64,000 bases of DNA from Effrenium voratum (GCA_963377175.1 CAUJNA010001891.1:186290-250289), one strand, 5' to 3'. Positions 1 through 8,242 are shown, counted from the first letter of the stretch. Program-made: numbers and translations. The notes: generated by a model not told the origin, from the letters alone.

Positions 1-64
1 AACTTAAATCCCGTGCAATTTTACAAACAGAACCACTGCCTGAAAATAGTTCTAATAAATTCAT
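1..64 (-). CDS. DNA methyltransferase, N-terminal fragment cut by window edge
   Basis: Only the first 21 codons are inside the window; the gene continues left of position 1. The ATG lies at 64-62 on the minus strand. The visible protein starts MNLLELFSGSGSVCKIARDL. The segment LELFSGSGS is the glycine-rich SAM-binding motif I found at the very N-terminus of DNA methyltransferases, especially cytosine-5 and related viral enzymes. Known family role: transfer of a methyl group from S-adenosylmethionine to DNA. Inference: the virus may modify its own genome. The target base cannot be told from this fragment, and a Rossmann-fold enzyme of another kind remains possible. Confidence 0.55.
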   Translation of the reverse strand, partial: MNLLELFSGSGSVCKIARDLS

Positions 65-85
65 ATTATTAGAATTATTTATATT

Positions 86-424
86 TTAATTTTCAACAAT
101 TACATATTTACCATCATCGCCCTTAATTATTTTATAATATTCTAATGTTTGTTCTTTTGGACTTTTGATTTGCCCCTTATTTAACATATCGCAATATTTT
201 TTACGCTTCGTGTCATAATCACCGCTGGGTCTGCCTATCCCTTTCTTTTCAAAGATCTTATCAATCTTTTCCTTCTCTTCATTGTTATTTTTTGGTTCGT
301 TTGCCTTTGCATCAAGTTTCTGGTCAATAGTTTTTATCATCTCGTACAACAGTTTAACATTTTTACTAACTGTCATTATCTTCTTTGATAGTTCAACAAT
401 AACATCATTTTCAACTTCAGACAT
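86..424 (-). CDS. Small charged viral protein with coiled-coil N-terminal half
   Basis: 112 residues starting at ATG 424-422, 20 bp upstream of the methyltransferase start on the same strand. Residues about 5-40 show a heptad-like pattern of Val/Leu/Ile, followed by a Lys/Glu/Asn-rich linker and a C-terminal segment with GRPSGDYDTKRKKYC at about 64-78. I do not recognise a named family. The basic GRPSG-type stretch could contact DNA, but that is a guess. Codon use and AT content match the rest of the viral block. Confidence 0.6.
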   Translation of the reverse strand: MSEVENDVIVELSKKIMTVSKNVKLLYEMIKTIDQKLDAKANEPKNNNEEKEKIDKIFEKKGIGRPSGDYDTKRKKYCDMLNKGQIKSPKEQTLEYYKIIKGDDGKYVIVEN

Positions 425-511
425 TTCTATATATATTTATTTATATAATTATTTATTTAAATATTTATTTATTTATAAAATTGATTTAATGTAAAATCTA
501 CTCTTTAAGTA

Positions 512-655
512 CTAAATTTTCATCATTTGTTTAATAGTTTCCTGTGCTTCGTTATCACCATTATCGGATGGCGACGCATGCCTCCCCCATTTAAAAGTTA
601 TATTATGAACATCCGTTTCCAGATTTATACTGTCTTTGGTTTTATCAATATTCAT
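512..655 (-). CDS. Short ORF, possibly the displaced tail of the gene at 669-860
   Basis: 47 codons from ATG 655-653 to TAG 514-512. The reading frame is open upstream of this ATG to about 709, so it overlaps the end of the neighbouring minus-strand gene (669-860) in a different frame. It is either a separate small gene or the C-terminal part of that gene after a one-base indel. The product is polar, with one Trp in a KWGRH context. No family is recognised. Confidence 0.35.
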   Translation of the reverse strand: MNIDKTKDSINLETDVHNITFKWGRHASPSDNGDNEAQETIKQMMKI

Positions 656-668
656 TTTCTTATCGTTT

Positions 669-860
669 TTACTCAATTTGAAATTTGTCGGAATATTTCT
701 TTTGTATTTCTATTTCATTTTTCATTTCTAACATCTTTTTACACATAGGACACTCAAACTCGGTTAGTGCTGTTTCCTTAACAATTTCTTCTTCTTTGTC
801 TTCATCTGTTGAAGAAACTGTAGTATCCGTTTTATTCTTTTTGTTTTTCTTTTTTCCCAT
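669..860 (-). CDS. Small Lys-rich protein with one CxxC pair
   Basis: 63 residues. The N-terminus is very basic (MGKKKNKKNK), followed by an acidic stretch (about 17-30) and FECPMCKKM at about 35-43, a single C-x2-C pair that could bind a metal as a dimer or with a partner. The start overlaps the 3' end of the gene at 832-1026 by 29 bp, typical of a compact viral genome. The end may be a premature stop caused by a frameshift, because the adjacent frame stays open to 512. Confidence 0.45.
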   Translation of the reverse strand: MGKKKNKKNKTDTTVSSTDEDKEEEIVKETALTEFECPMCKKMLEMKNEIEIQKKYSDKFQIE

Positions 861-1026
861 TTATATTAATATTTACATTTTTATTTTTGATATATTGTAT
901 TCCTAATTTTATTAATTCTAATGTATAATAACAGCATTTCTTAATTTTATTGTCAGTTATTATTACTTGTTCTATATTCTCTACTTCATCTATTATATCA
1001 ATATAATCTGAATAACTTCTATCCAT
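832..1026 (-). CDS. Small hypothetical viral protein
   Basis: 64 residues, ATG 1026-1024. Acidic N-terminal half (DYIDIIDEVENIEQ), a CC pair at about 31-32 and a basic C-terminus. It is the first gene of the leftward transcription unit that leaves the divergent intergenic region at 1027-1288. No family is recognised. Confidence 0.45.
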   Translation of the reverse strand: MDRSYSDYIDIIDEVENIEQVIITDNKIKKCCYYTLELIKLGIQYIKNKNVNININGKKEKQKE

Positions 1027-1148
1027 ATTAAATAATAAGATAAATTATTCTAATTAATCTTATTATTTTCATGCATAATAGAATATTGGTGGGGCACAGC
1101 ACTTGGGTTTTCATTGCACACGCGAGCAAGACACAAAACTAATTATCT

Positions 1149-1219
1149 TCAATGCTTATTGATTGAAGCAATGGAAAACCTGTTCCATTATGTTATTCAC
1201 CGCCACTCATAACATAATG
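1149..1219. promoter_or_regulatory. Palindrome cluster in the divergent intergenic region (1027-1288)
   Basis: The 262-bp gap between the leftward genes and the rightward ATPase holds three inverted repeats close together: TTCAAT/ATTGAA (1149-1154 and 1163-1168), ATGGAA/TTCCAT (1171-1176 and 1183-1188), and a perfect 11-bp pair CATTATGTTAT (1186-1196) with ATAACATAATG (1209-1219) around a 12-base loop. It is the only viral gap with a GC-richer core (1090-1130). A bidirectional promoter or a replication element are the natural readings; neither is shown. Confidence 0.5.
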
Positions 1220-1288
1220 ATGTTCCATTTAATATTAATTACAAGTTAATTTTTAAATATAATTTTCTATATTTCTTTAATATCAACT

Positions 1289-2053
1289 ATGACAGATGTC
1301 CCAATAATAAAACCAATAAACATAACTGAATATGAATTCAAACAATCCAAATATGAGCACGTGCCAAAATTACCATTTAGAAGTATTATAGTTGCGAGTT
1401 CGACGGGAGGCAAAACAGTTTTAGTTCAGAATCTTATTTTAAATGTTTATAGAAATTCATTTGCAAGAATATTTATATTTTCCCCCAGCGTTCATAATGA
1501 CCCAACTTTTACAGAAGTTAAAAAATACATCAGGGATGAATTGCACGTGGATGATAAAAAAGAACAAATATATTTTGATAATTATAACCCAAGTGATTTG
1601 GAAAATGTAATTGAAAGACAGAAGAAAATAATTAATTATATGAAATCTAAAAAGATAAAGAAACTGCATTCAATATTAATCGTTATAGATGACCACGCAG
1701 ACGATCCTAAATTTGTTAGATATAGTAAATTATTACATGGATTATTTACAAGAGGTAGGCACGATGCAGTAAGTGTAATTTGTTCAACACAAAAATATAA
1801 TGTTTTAGCGCCTATCATTCGTTTAAATGCCAGTTCATTATATATTTTTAGGTTGAAAAATGCAAGTGAGTTAATGAGTTTTATTGAAGAAAATAGCGCC
1901 ATTGTTGATAAACAGCAATTATTAGATATGTATCATCAAGCCGTTAATGACGCACCTTATAGTTTCTTCTACGTGAATATGAATGCTAAAGACATTAACA
2001 AAATGTTTCATATCAGATTTGAACAGGCGTTTCAAATTACGAATGATGAATAA
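1289..2053 (+). CDS. Genome-packaging ATPase (A32/FtsK-HerA type)
   Basis: 254 residues, the usual size for packaging ATPases of Polinton-like viruses and virophages, which pump DNA into the preformed capsid. A Walker A-type loop is seen at residues 35-43 (VASSTGGKT; the first Gly of the classic loop is replaced by Ala), Walker B at about 128-135 (SILIVIDD), and a Gln-bearing sensor segment ICSTQKY at about 164-170 after TRGRHD (154-159), as in the HerA/FtsK superfamily. The ATG at 1289 directly follows an AT-rich leader. It is one of the hallmark genes of the element and is intact. Confidence 0.88.
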   Translation: MTDVPIIKPINITEYEFKQSKYEHVPKLPFRSIIVASSTGGKTVLVQNLILNVYRNSFARIFIFSPSVHNDPTFTEVKKYIRDELHVDDKKEQIYFDNYNPSDLENVIERQKKIINYMKSKKIKKLHSILIVIDDHADDPKFVRYSKLLHGLFTRGRHDAVSVICSTQKYNVLAPIIRLNASSLYIFRLKNASELMSFIEENSAIVDKQQLLDMYHQAVNDAPYSFFYVNMNAKDINKMFHIRFEQAFQITNDE

Positions 2054-2083
2054 AGATATTCTAATTTAATATAATATAATAAT

Positions 2084-2317
2084 ATGTCAATGAAACTATG
2101 TAGATGTGGTGGATTTTATCGTAGAGGTAATTATAACTTTCATACTAATTCTTGGATACATAAACTTTATAAAGTGTTAAAAAGACGACCAACAGACGAG
2201 GAATTATTAAGATTTCAAAATAATTTTGTTGATGAAGAATATTTAATAGATGATATAAGTAGTACTACTTCAACAACAATACCAGAGGATAAAATGACAG
2301 ATTATGATAGCAATTAA
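2084..2317 (+). CDS. Small zinc-finger-like protein
   Basis: 77 residues, 30 bp downstream of the ATPase and probably co-transcribed with it. The N-terminus has C6-x-C8 and then H20 and H26, a spacing compatible with one zinc site. The C-terminal half is acidic and Ser/Thr-rich. No named family is recognised. It could be a DNA-binding or virion protein. Confidence 0.5.
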   Translation: MSMKLCRCGGFYRRGNYNFHTNSWIHKLYKVLKRRPTDEELLRFQNNFVDEEYLIDDISSTTSTTIPEDKMTDYDSN

Positions 2318-2345
2318 TAATATTATTATATGTTAATATTATTAA
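2314..2345. terminator. Hairpin between converging genes
   Basis: Perfect 12-bp inverted repeat TTAATAATATTA (2314-2325) and TAATATTATTAA (2334-2345) with an 8-base loop. It overlaps the stop codon of the rightward gene (2084-2317) and ends 2 bp before the end of the leftward gene (2347-2556). The position suits a bidirectional transcript-end signal; function is inferred from placement only. Confidence 0.5.
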
Positions 2346-2346
2346 T

Positions 2347-2556
2347 TTAAATTAACGAAGCATTGCAAAATTGTAAAGCAGGAAGTTTATATATTAATTT
2401 GTCAGATTTTTCTTTCTCTAGTTGTTCAATTCGTGTCACACATTCTTGAAGAGATTTAATAATTAAAGTGTCTGCTCGTGTTTTTTCATCTATACTTAAA
2501 TTCTTAATGTCTTCCAAACTATTATTTTCATTATTTTTACTTTGACCAATACCCAT
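2347..2556 (-). CDS. Small protein with N-myristoylation-type start
   Basis: 69 residues starting MGIGQSKN. Gly2 followed by Ser6 fits the consensus for N-terminal myristoylation, a lipid mark many viral capsid or membrane proteins carry. Residues about 15-55 are predicted-helical and charged (coiled-coil-like, ending RIEQLEKEKSDK). It sits 11 bp downstream of the end of the interrupted gene at 2568-5010 on the same strand. Role unknown; a membrane-associated virion protein is a reasonable guess. Confidence 0.5.
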   Translation of the reverse strand: MGIGQSKNNENNSLEDIKNLSIDEKTRADTLIIKSLQECVTRIEQLEKEKSDKLIYKLPALQFCNASLI

Positions 2557-2567
2557 TATATATAATA

Positions 2568-2825
2568 TTATTTAGATTTTAATTTTTCAAAATTGAAATG
2601 TTGGTTTTCTTCTTCTTCTTCGTCTTCAGTTGGTGCTGGTATTTCTGTTGGACTTTCAGATGAAGAACTATGGACAGTAACAGGTGGAGAACTATGAACA
2701 CTAATAATTTCATTAGAAGAACTACTGCTAGCTTGTGCATTTCCTGCTGTTATTTGATTGACTAAATCTGCGATATTTATAGTTGTTGCAATTGCGCTGT
2801 GCGATAAGTTTAATATGATTGTAAA
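2568..2825 (-). pseudogene. 3' fragment of the gene interrupted by the GC-rich insert
   Basis: An open minus-strand frame with no ATG runs from the edge of the GC-rich insert to TAA 2570-2568. It encodes a helical segment with IADLV, a Ser-rich stretch and an acidic Glu tail. Base composition, strand and position fit the missing C-terminal end of the ORF that begins at 5010. The two viral flanks of the insert also resemble each other weakly, so a partial duplication at the insertion site is possible. Confidence 0.5.
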
Positions 2826-4455
2826 CGCTTCGCGTTGCCCGCCTCGGCCCAGCCTAGTTTGAGGGAAGGGTCAGGAACACCGAAATCCAGTGCTGGGAAG
2901 GTCCGAATCCTACTGAAAGCTTGTGACCGCACCAGTTCGCCCGTGCTAGTTCGATGTTCGGAAGCCGTCCTGCTCGGAAGGTTTGAAATCCAAAACCAAG
3001 ACTATCTCAGCTGCTCAGTGCCCTTGGAAAAAAAAGGACCTCTTTCTGGGGATGAGCATTTTTAGTGGGGCTTGGCCTCCATAAAAAGGGGAACAATAAT
3101 TGGTGTCACTGAACAACCAAGACCAACTTTGGGTGTTTGGGCACCTCCATTTCACGTGGCTGGCGGCTTGCCATGACATACATTTCTTGCTCGGTTGCTC
3201 AGCCCAAGACAGGTACATGGTGGGAATACAAACCTCCATTTGCTTAAGTACCCCGGAAAAATATCCCCAATAGAAACGCCAGCAGGCGGGCTGAGGGACT
3301 GGGCCTGAGGCTAGTCTCAGGCTGGCGCTGCTGGTTGCGCCTGGAACTTGGGCTGGGCGGGCTGGGCTGAGCTGTGCTTGGGCGGGTTGCTGGATGGGCA
3401 AGGCCTGTTTCATACACACTTGGGCCTGAGGCTGGGTGGCAAGTTGCTGGCTGCACTGGGCCTGAGGCCAGTCGCAGGCTGGCATACTTTGAGACCAGGG
3501 CTGGGGCTGCTGGAGCCAGACGCAAGCAGGAGGTCAAGGCCTGGCCAGCCTGGGCTGAGCTGCTTGGGCAGCCGGACTGAGGCAGGCTTAGAAGCTGGCC
3601 TAGCAGACACGTGTTGGCCTGGGCATGCTGGTGGGCTTGGGAGCTGGGGGCCGGCCTAGTGGCTGGCATGCCTGAGATGCGCCGGGGCCTGGGTGGGCAG
3701 GGTGGGTTGCTGGCTGCCGGGCAGCCGGACTACGGGCTGGGCTGAGCTGTGCTTGGGCGGGTTGCTGGATGGGCAAGGCCTGTTTCATACACACTTGGGC
3801 CTGAGGCTGGGTGGCGAGTTGCTGGCTGGGCTGGGCCTGAGGCCAGTCGCAGACACGTAAGACACGCCAGCAGGCGCCTGCGGATGACTTGGGGCCAGAC
3901 GCAAGCAGGAGGTCGGCTGGGCTGGGCTGCGAGCCGGACTGACGGGCTGGGGCACGTCAGACAGGCTGGTGGCTGGAGAGGCCAGTCTCAGACACGTTAG
4001 ACAAACCGACCTTGCTGAGCCTGGTGGTGGGCGCTGGGGGCCGGCCCAGCGGGCCTGCTAGGCCTGTTTTGCCTGAGGCTGGGTGGGGGCTGACAGGCCT
4101 GGCCAGCAGGCGGGTTGCTGGTTGGGCTGGGCCTGAGCCTAGTCTCAGACACGTCAGACAGGCCTGGCCAGCAGGAGGTCATGCTTTTCAGGACAAAAAA
4201 GCATTTTTTAGTGATTTCGCAATTGTCAGCACATTTTCGACAAAAATGGACCCATGGAGCTGGACGCCGACGAACCCCGAAAATTTCAAGGCCCGCCGGA
4301 CAGGATTTTGGGCCAGCCGACATGGGTGGGGGGGGGTGGGGGGGGGGGGCGGCCCGGCAAAATTTTGGTTGGGGAGGGGGTTGGGGGAGGGGAAAAGCGA
4401 AGATTCTCTTTGGAGAAGAGATCTGAGCGCCCTTGGCCCCTTTGGGGCCGAGGCG
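2826..4455. mobile_element. GC-rich foreign insert inside the viral block
   Basis: About 1.6 kb of strongly GC-rich sequence interrupts AT-rich viral coding DNA. An exact 11-bp inverted pair, CGCCTCGGCCC at 2840-2850 and GGGCCGAGGCG at 4445-4455, lies at or near both edges and may be its terminal inverted repeats. No clear target-site duplication was found. The inside is built of CTGGGC/CTGGCC-type repeats, a recurring CAGACACGT motif (about 3849, 3986, 4147) and a G-run (4327-4350). Long frames here are repeat-derived. It could be a host non-autonomous transposon, host repeat DNA captured at a break, or an assembly join. Confidence 0.55.
3360..3855 (+). repeat. Direct repeat within the GC-rich insert
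   Basis: A block of about 115 bp beginning GGCTGGGCTGAGCTGTGC at 3360 recurs at 3735 with few changes, including TTTCATACACACTTGGGCC in both copies. The copies are 375 bp apart. This shows internal segmental duplication rather than simple low complexity. Confidence 0.75.
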
Positions 4456-5010
4456 AATATCTGCTACTGTAGCGCCGTTGTGTAGCATTATTTCTATCAT
4501 TTTTGTCAGTTTGAACTTCTTTTCTTCTTCATCGCTGTCATCCTCATCTGGTGGTTTCTTTGGCGGTGGTTCTGGCGGTTTGTTGTTGTCGAGCATTTTA
4601 GTAAAGGCTGACACCATTGTGTCGCGTTGGTTTTTCAGTGTTTGTGTTGCTTGTGTTCTTGTTGGTTCATTTCTCTTGTGTGTGTTGTGCCAAAAGTTTT
4701 TAAGCATTATTTTAAACATATTGTCTTGGTTTTCCTTTACCTTAAACGCTTCAAATGTCATATTTAATTGCTGATTTGCATCATTGTATAACTTTTCGTC
4801 AGTCTGTCTGGTTTCTGTGGCGATTGTATCTGTGTTGGTTGCAGTGTCAATAAATTCTCTCGGTGTGCCCTTTTTCATCATTTTCGGTGGCTGTATTGTT
4901 GTTGAAGTGTTTGGTTTTATTAGGTTATGTATTGAAAAACTATCATCATCATATTTATCATTGAATTTCTGCTTCTTTCTTTTTAGTATATTTTTAGTTA
5001 ATATTATCAT
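4456..5010 (-). pseudogene. Interrupted viral gene, N-terminal part
   Basis: ATG 5010-5008 opens about 185 viral codons before the frame enters the GC-rich insert. The protein starts with a basic stretch (KNILKRKKQK), then a Thr/Asn-rich region, a helical middle (about 80-130), a Pro-rich run (PEPPPKKPP at about 148-156) and an acidic DEDDSDEEEKK stretch. No family is recognised. Its place beside capsid genes suggests a virion or scaffold protein. The continuation past 4456 (to about 3997) is translated insert and not part of the original gene. Confidence 0.6.
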
Positions 5011-5032
5011 TATTATTATTATTATTTATATA

Positions 5033-6013
5033 TTATTTCTTACCTTTGCCCTTAAAACTTGCCTTGAGTTCTTCTATTCTACCTTTGCCTAAATTTACTA
5101 TCCACCCGCCATTATCAATAGTGTCTAAAATCATATCTACTAAATATTCTTTGTATGTTCTCGCCTTGCCTCTGCCTTTGTGTTTCAATTCTTCTTGTAT
5201 TTCGCTTTCTTCTGGCACTTGAATTCCTCTTAAATAAAATTGAAACTTAATATCATTTACTGTTAAATTAGGGTTGTCTTTCCAGTAAGTGGGACTAATA
5301 GTATTATCTATTGTTGTTTTAAATAATGGCGTCATTGGCAATGGTGGTGGTTGTTGTGGCGTTGAACTTGACGCTCCCGTTGCTTGATATTCTACTTGGG
5401 CATCATCTCCGCCTGAAATTTGCGAACCTTCGTATTCTAATACTGGGAGATTATCTGGTACTGTTCTTGTTGTTGCTGATGGTGCTGATTGTCTATTGCC
5501 TAGCATTCTTTGAAAAATTGTTCCGCCCATATCTCTTAAATTTGATGCCATTGCTTGACTCACTTCATTTACTCTTTCTTTTGTTGCTGTTGCTAGTTCT
5601 TGCAGTCTTGTATCTACCATCCCTTCGTGTTGCCTTGCCGTTTGTTGTGGTGTTGAAAAATCATATTCATCTTCTATTGCTTCTGCGTTTCTGGTTAATG
5701 GTGTGTCAGCATTCATCCTATGCACTGCATAAGTGTGCCCGTTTCTGCGCGCTTCCTGTTTCATCATTATCTCTCTCATCTGCCTGTCTAATATTCTCAT
5801 CTGTTGGTCTTTCAATAATTCTAAGTGGTCGCTTCCATCAAAAAAACTTCCTTGAGGACTTGCTTTGAAGAATGTAGCATCTCGGTTAGGCAGTTTTCCT
5901 GTTAATTGTTCGTTCTCGCCTATTAGGTTAGCGATTTCTTCATAAGTAGGTCGTCGTTTCAATCCAAATTTTGCATATGGATTTATTAATTCTAGACTTT
6001 GGGTTGTTGTCAT
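5033..6013 (-). CDS. Virion-associated protein candidate, 326 residues
   Basis: ATG 6013-6011; the stop lies 22 bp before the next gene's start on the same strand. Charged helices at about 60-90 (KDQQMRILDRQMREIMMKQE), a Gln/Arg middle, a Pro-rich linker (about 218-226, PQQPPPLPM), and a C-terminal segment with WKDNPN, FQFYLRGI and a basic tail ending KGKGKK. Not recognised by family. It lies directly downstream of the capsid genes, so a structural or DNA-packaging role is likely but unproven. Confidence 0.65.
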   Translation of the reverse strand: MTTTQSLELINPYAKFGLKRRPTYEEIANLIGENEQLTGKLPNRDATFFKASPQGSFFDGSDHLELLKDQQMRILDRQMREIMMKQEARRNGHTYAVHRMNADTPLTRNAEAIEDEYDFSTPQQTARQHEGMVDTRLQELATATKERVNEVSQAMASNLRDMGGTIFQRMLGNRQSAPSATTRTVPDNLPVLEYEGSQISGGDDAQVEYQATGASSSTPQQPPPLPMTPLFKTTIDNTISPTYWKDNPNLTVNDIKFQFYLRGIQVPEESEIQEELKHKGRGKARTYKEYLVDMILDTIDNGGWIVNLGKGRIEELKASFKGKGKK

Positions 6014-6054
6014 ATCAATATAATATTAATTAGAAAATATTATATCAATATATT

Positions 6055-6372
6055 TTAAGTAAATGTTAATTTTTTCAACTCTTCAATTCTTTTTTGTAGG
6101 TGCTCTAATGTGCTATGTGGTAGATTTGGGCGGTGTAGTTCCATTGTTAATCTGTCTAATTCATTTTGATAATTTGCTCTGGCGTGTCCTTCTTGAATGT
6201 GTTTTCTAAATGCTACTGATGCTTCCTGTGAGTTTCTTAACTTCATTTGTTCGTGTAGATGTTTTAGATATTCATTATCTTTTACATCAAATGGACTATA
6301 TTTAATTTGTGAGGATTGTAAAAATATCTTACCTTTATTTTTCTTCGCATTCTTCTTGTGATGACGATACAT
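6055..6372 (-). CDS. Small basic, helical viral protein
   Basis: 105 residues, very basic start (MYRHHKKNAKKNKGK), then amphipathic helices rich in Leu, Glu and His. It lies between the major capsid gene (26 bp upstream) and the 326-residue gene. The basic N-terminus could bind DNA inside the capsid. No family is recognised. The upstream gap contains TTAAAATCTA, a box shared with other virion genes. Confidence 0.55.
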   Translation of the reverse strand: MYRHHKKNAKKNKGKIFLQSSQIKYSPFDVKDNEYLKHLHEQMKLRNSQEASVAFRKHIQEGHARANYQNELDRLTMELHRPNLPHSTLEHLQKRIEELKKLTFT

Positions 6373-6398
6373 TTATATATTTATCATAGATTTTAATT

Positions 6399-7121
6399 TT
6401 AATCGTAAAGCACGCTCCCACTTTCGCGTAATTCCAGAACAGACTCCGAAATCATATGCACAAATAATTCTCGCACATCTTCATCAGTTGTTAGCGCTCT
6501 ATTAGTCCCTTTCAATTTAAAAACGAGTAAACCACCCATTTTAGTATTCTGTCCAGTAAAATTAGTGTCTGCCATTTTCTCGAATGAAATCCCAATAACG
6601 AACTTGTCTTCTCTGTAGCGTTTATATGAAATGCTAAAGGCGTCTTGGTCAGGGTTCAAATAGTGTAATGTTCTTCGGAGGTAGTAGGCACTCTCGGCGA
6701 GGCTCTGGCATTCAAACTCTGGATATTTCTTATTGTTAATTTGTAATTGCCACGTTAAATTTAAATCTTTATCTTGAAAACCTTTACCTTGGAAACGCTC
6801 ACGATCAGCGCCATCTGGATCAGGACCGTCAAAGATTCTTGAATTAATCATAGGATTGTAAAAGTAATTCCATCGCTTGTAAATATAATTATCGTGTCTG
6901 TAGTAATTATTATTATCAGCATCTGCACCTGCTCTTGGTGTGCGATACAATGTAATGAAACAACCATTTAATTTAGAAGCGGATTTAACAATGTTCATAT
7001 TAATTTCATTTCCTCCCGCGTTGAATGATTGTGTCATAGTGTGATACATTGGAAATACTAATTTCAAACTTTGACCTTCTAACAAATGTTTCACTATATT
7101 ATTGTTGACCGTGTTGTCCAA
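6399..7121 (-). CDS. Major capsid protein, C-terminal jelly-roll part (frame 2)
   Basis: 240 residues when counted from a TTG at 7121; there is no ATG, and the frame is open upstream to 7148, overlapping the preceding ORF in another frame. It is therefore the second half of the capsid gene at 7127-7984 rather than a separate gene. Beta-rich segments, the HLLEGQSL motif near its start, and long polar loops fit the second jelly-roll of double-jelly-roll capsid proteins of Polinton-like viruses. The break needs a single-base shift near 7136-7141. Confidence 0.7.
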   Translation of the reverse strand: MDNTVNNNIVKHLLEGQSLKLVFPMYHTMTQSFNAGGNEINMNIVKSASKLNGCFITLYRTPRAGADADNNNYYRHDNYIYKRWNYFYNPMINSRIFDGPDPDGADRERFQGKGFQDKDLNLTWQLQINNKKYPEFECQSLAESAYYLRRTLHYLNPDQDAFSISYKRYREDKFVIGISFEKMADTNFTGQNTKMGGLLVFKLKGTNRALTTDEDVRELFVHMISESVLELRESGSVLYD

Positions 7122-7126
7122 TTGTA

Positions 7127-7984
7127 TTACCTCAGCTCGTAGATTACATTATTTAATTCCCACTGCGTTGAGGTGTCTCCAGTTGTGAAATAATAACCAT
7201 TTGCATCAATATGAACATTGTCATCGGTTTTAGCAAATGGTGTAATGACTGGTATATGTTCATCTGATACAATTGTAAATTCCAGTTCAAGTGGAGCATA
7301 ACGAAGAGGTAAATAATAATTGCTTTCTAACAGTCCGCATACTGGTTTATGTCCTAATCTCATATAACCATTAGCGCCGGGAATTCCTGCTACTGAATGG
7401 CGAGTATATCGCGCTGTTAAGTCTCCCCAATTGTTATGGTCTTTCGTTGCTCCAAACGTAACTGCCTCAGCGTCGGCAGTACCGGGATCAGTTCTTTTAT
7501 TGACATCTAACATTTCTGCCAGTCCAGTAGCATAAGTATGTCGCCAGTCATCATCCCAACGAGGATTAGCGCTACCTTCTAAATCGTCCATATCTCTAGC
7601 ATCTTGACTTTTAAAAGAATTATACAATTCACAGTGCCTATTGTATTCAATAATATCCTGAACCTGTTGTCCGCCTACTGTGCATCTATAACGACTGAAG
7701 AAGGATGACAAATTACCTAACGGGCGTAAAAAATGACTTCGTGTTCCGTCGGTGTTTTGAAGATTTGCAAATAAACGAATACTTGATAAATCAATATATG
7801 TGTTGTCTTCTCCTGATATATGAAATCTAATATTTTTGTTTCCTGCATTTGGATTATAAACATTACTGCCTGATGGAAAATAATTAACGTGTCTTCTGTC
7901 TGTGATGTATTGTGCTGTTTCTGGAAGTCCAAAATTTAACGAGTTAATCATTGTAGTTTCACTTTCTGCAATTATATTATCCAT
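7127..7984 (-). CDS. Major capsid protein, N-terminal jelly-roll part (frame 1)
   Basis: 285 residues from ATG 7984-7982. An early NYFPSGSNVYNP segment (about 35-46) followed by FHISGEDNTYIDLSS and FLRPLGNLSSFFSR resembles the start of double-jelly-roll major capsid proteins, which form the trimers of the icosahedral shell. Together with the downstream frame the length (over 520 residues) matches that family. The ORF stops at TAA 7129-7127, while the next frame already carries coding sequence from 7148. The break may be a mutation, a sequencing error or recoding. Confidence 0.72.
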   Translation of the reverse strand: MDNIIAESETTMINSLNFGLPETAQYITDRRHVNYFPSGSNVYNPNAGNKNIRFHISGEDNTYIDLSSIRLFANLQNTDGTRSHFLRPLGNLSSFFSRYRCTVGGQQVQDIIEYNRHCELYNSFKSQDARDMDDLEGSANPRWDDDWRHTYATGLAEMLDVNKRTDPGTADAEAVTFGATKDHNNWGDLTARYTRHSVAGIPGANGYMRLGHKPVCGLLESNYYLPLRYAPLELEFTIVSDEHIPVITPFAKTDDNVHIDANGYYFTTGDTSTQWELNNVIYELR

Positions 7985-8009
7985 TACTTATATATGATAA
8001 ACTTAGATT

Positions 8010-8231
8010 TTATTTTTTATTATTTATATTTTTCTTATGTGGAAGCATTGTAGTAGAATTGTTTGAAGTTGTATTTTTTATAGTATTTATTAGATAATTA
8101 TTTTTTGTATCAACTATATCTTTTAAAGTATCATAATCTAAAATTTTATATTGTTTATCGTATTTTGTAGGTTCTTTTGTCAGTTTCTTCTCTAATGGAA
8201 TTTTGTTTTGCTTGTCTTTATTTCTAAACAT
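8010..8231 (-). CDS. Small basic viral protein
   Basis: 73 residues, Lys/Asn-rich at both ends, with the central segment YDKQYKILDYDTLKDIVDTKN. It starts 11 bp after the gene at 8243-8686 and ends 25 bp before the capsid gene. No family is recognised. Confidence 0.45.
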   Translation of the reverse strand: MFRNKDKQNKIPLEKKLTKEPTKYDKQYKILDYDTLKDIVDTKNNYLINTIKNTTSNNSTTMLPHKKNINNKK

Positions 8232-8242
8232 TATTATTAATA

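Noticed and set aside
3015..4485. Ala/Gln/Pro and Gly-rich frames in the GC-rich insert
   Set aside because: Repeat-derived, overlapping on both strands, no motifs.
7119..7121. TTG as a start for a second capsid gene
   Set aside because: No promoter or ATG; sequence continuity with the upstream frame argues for one broken gene.
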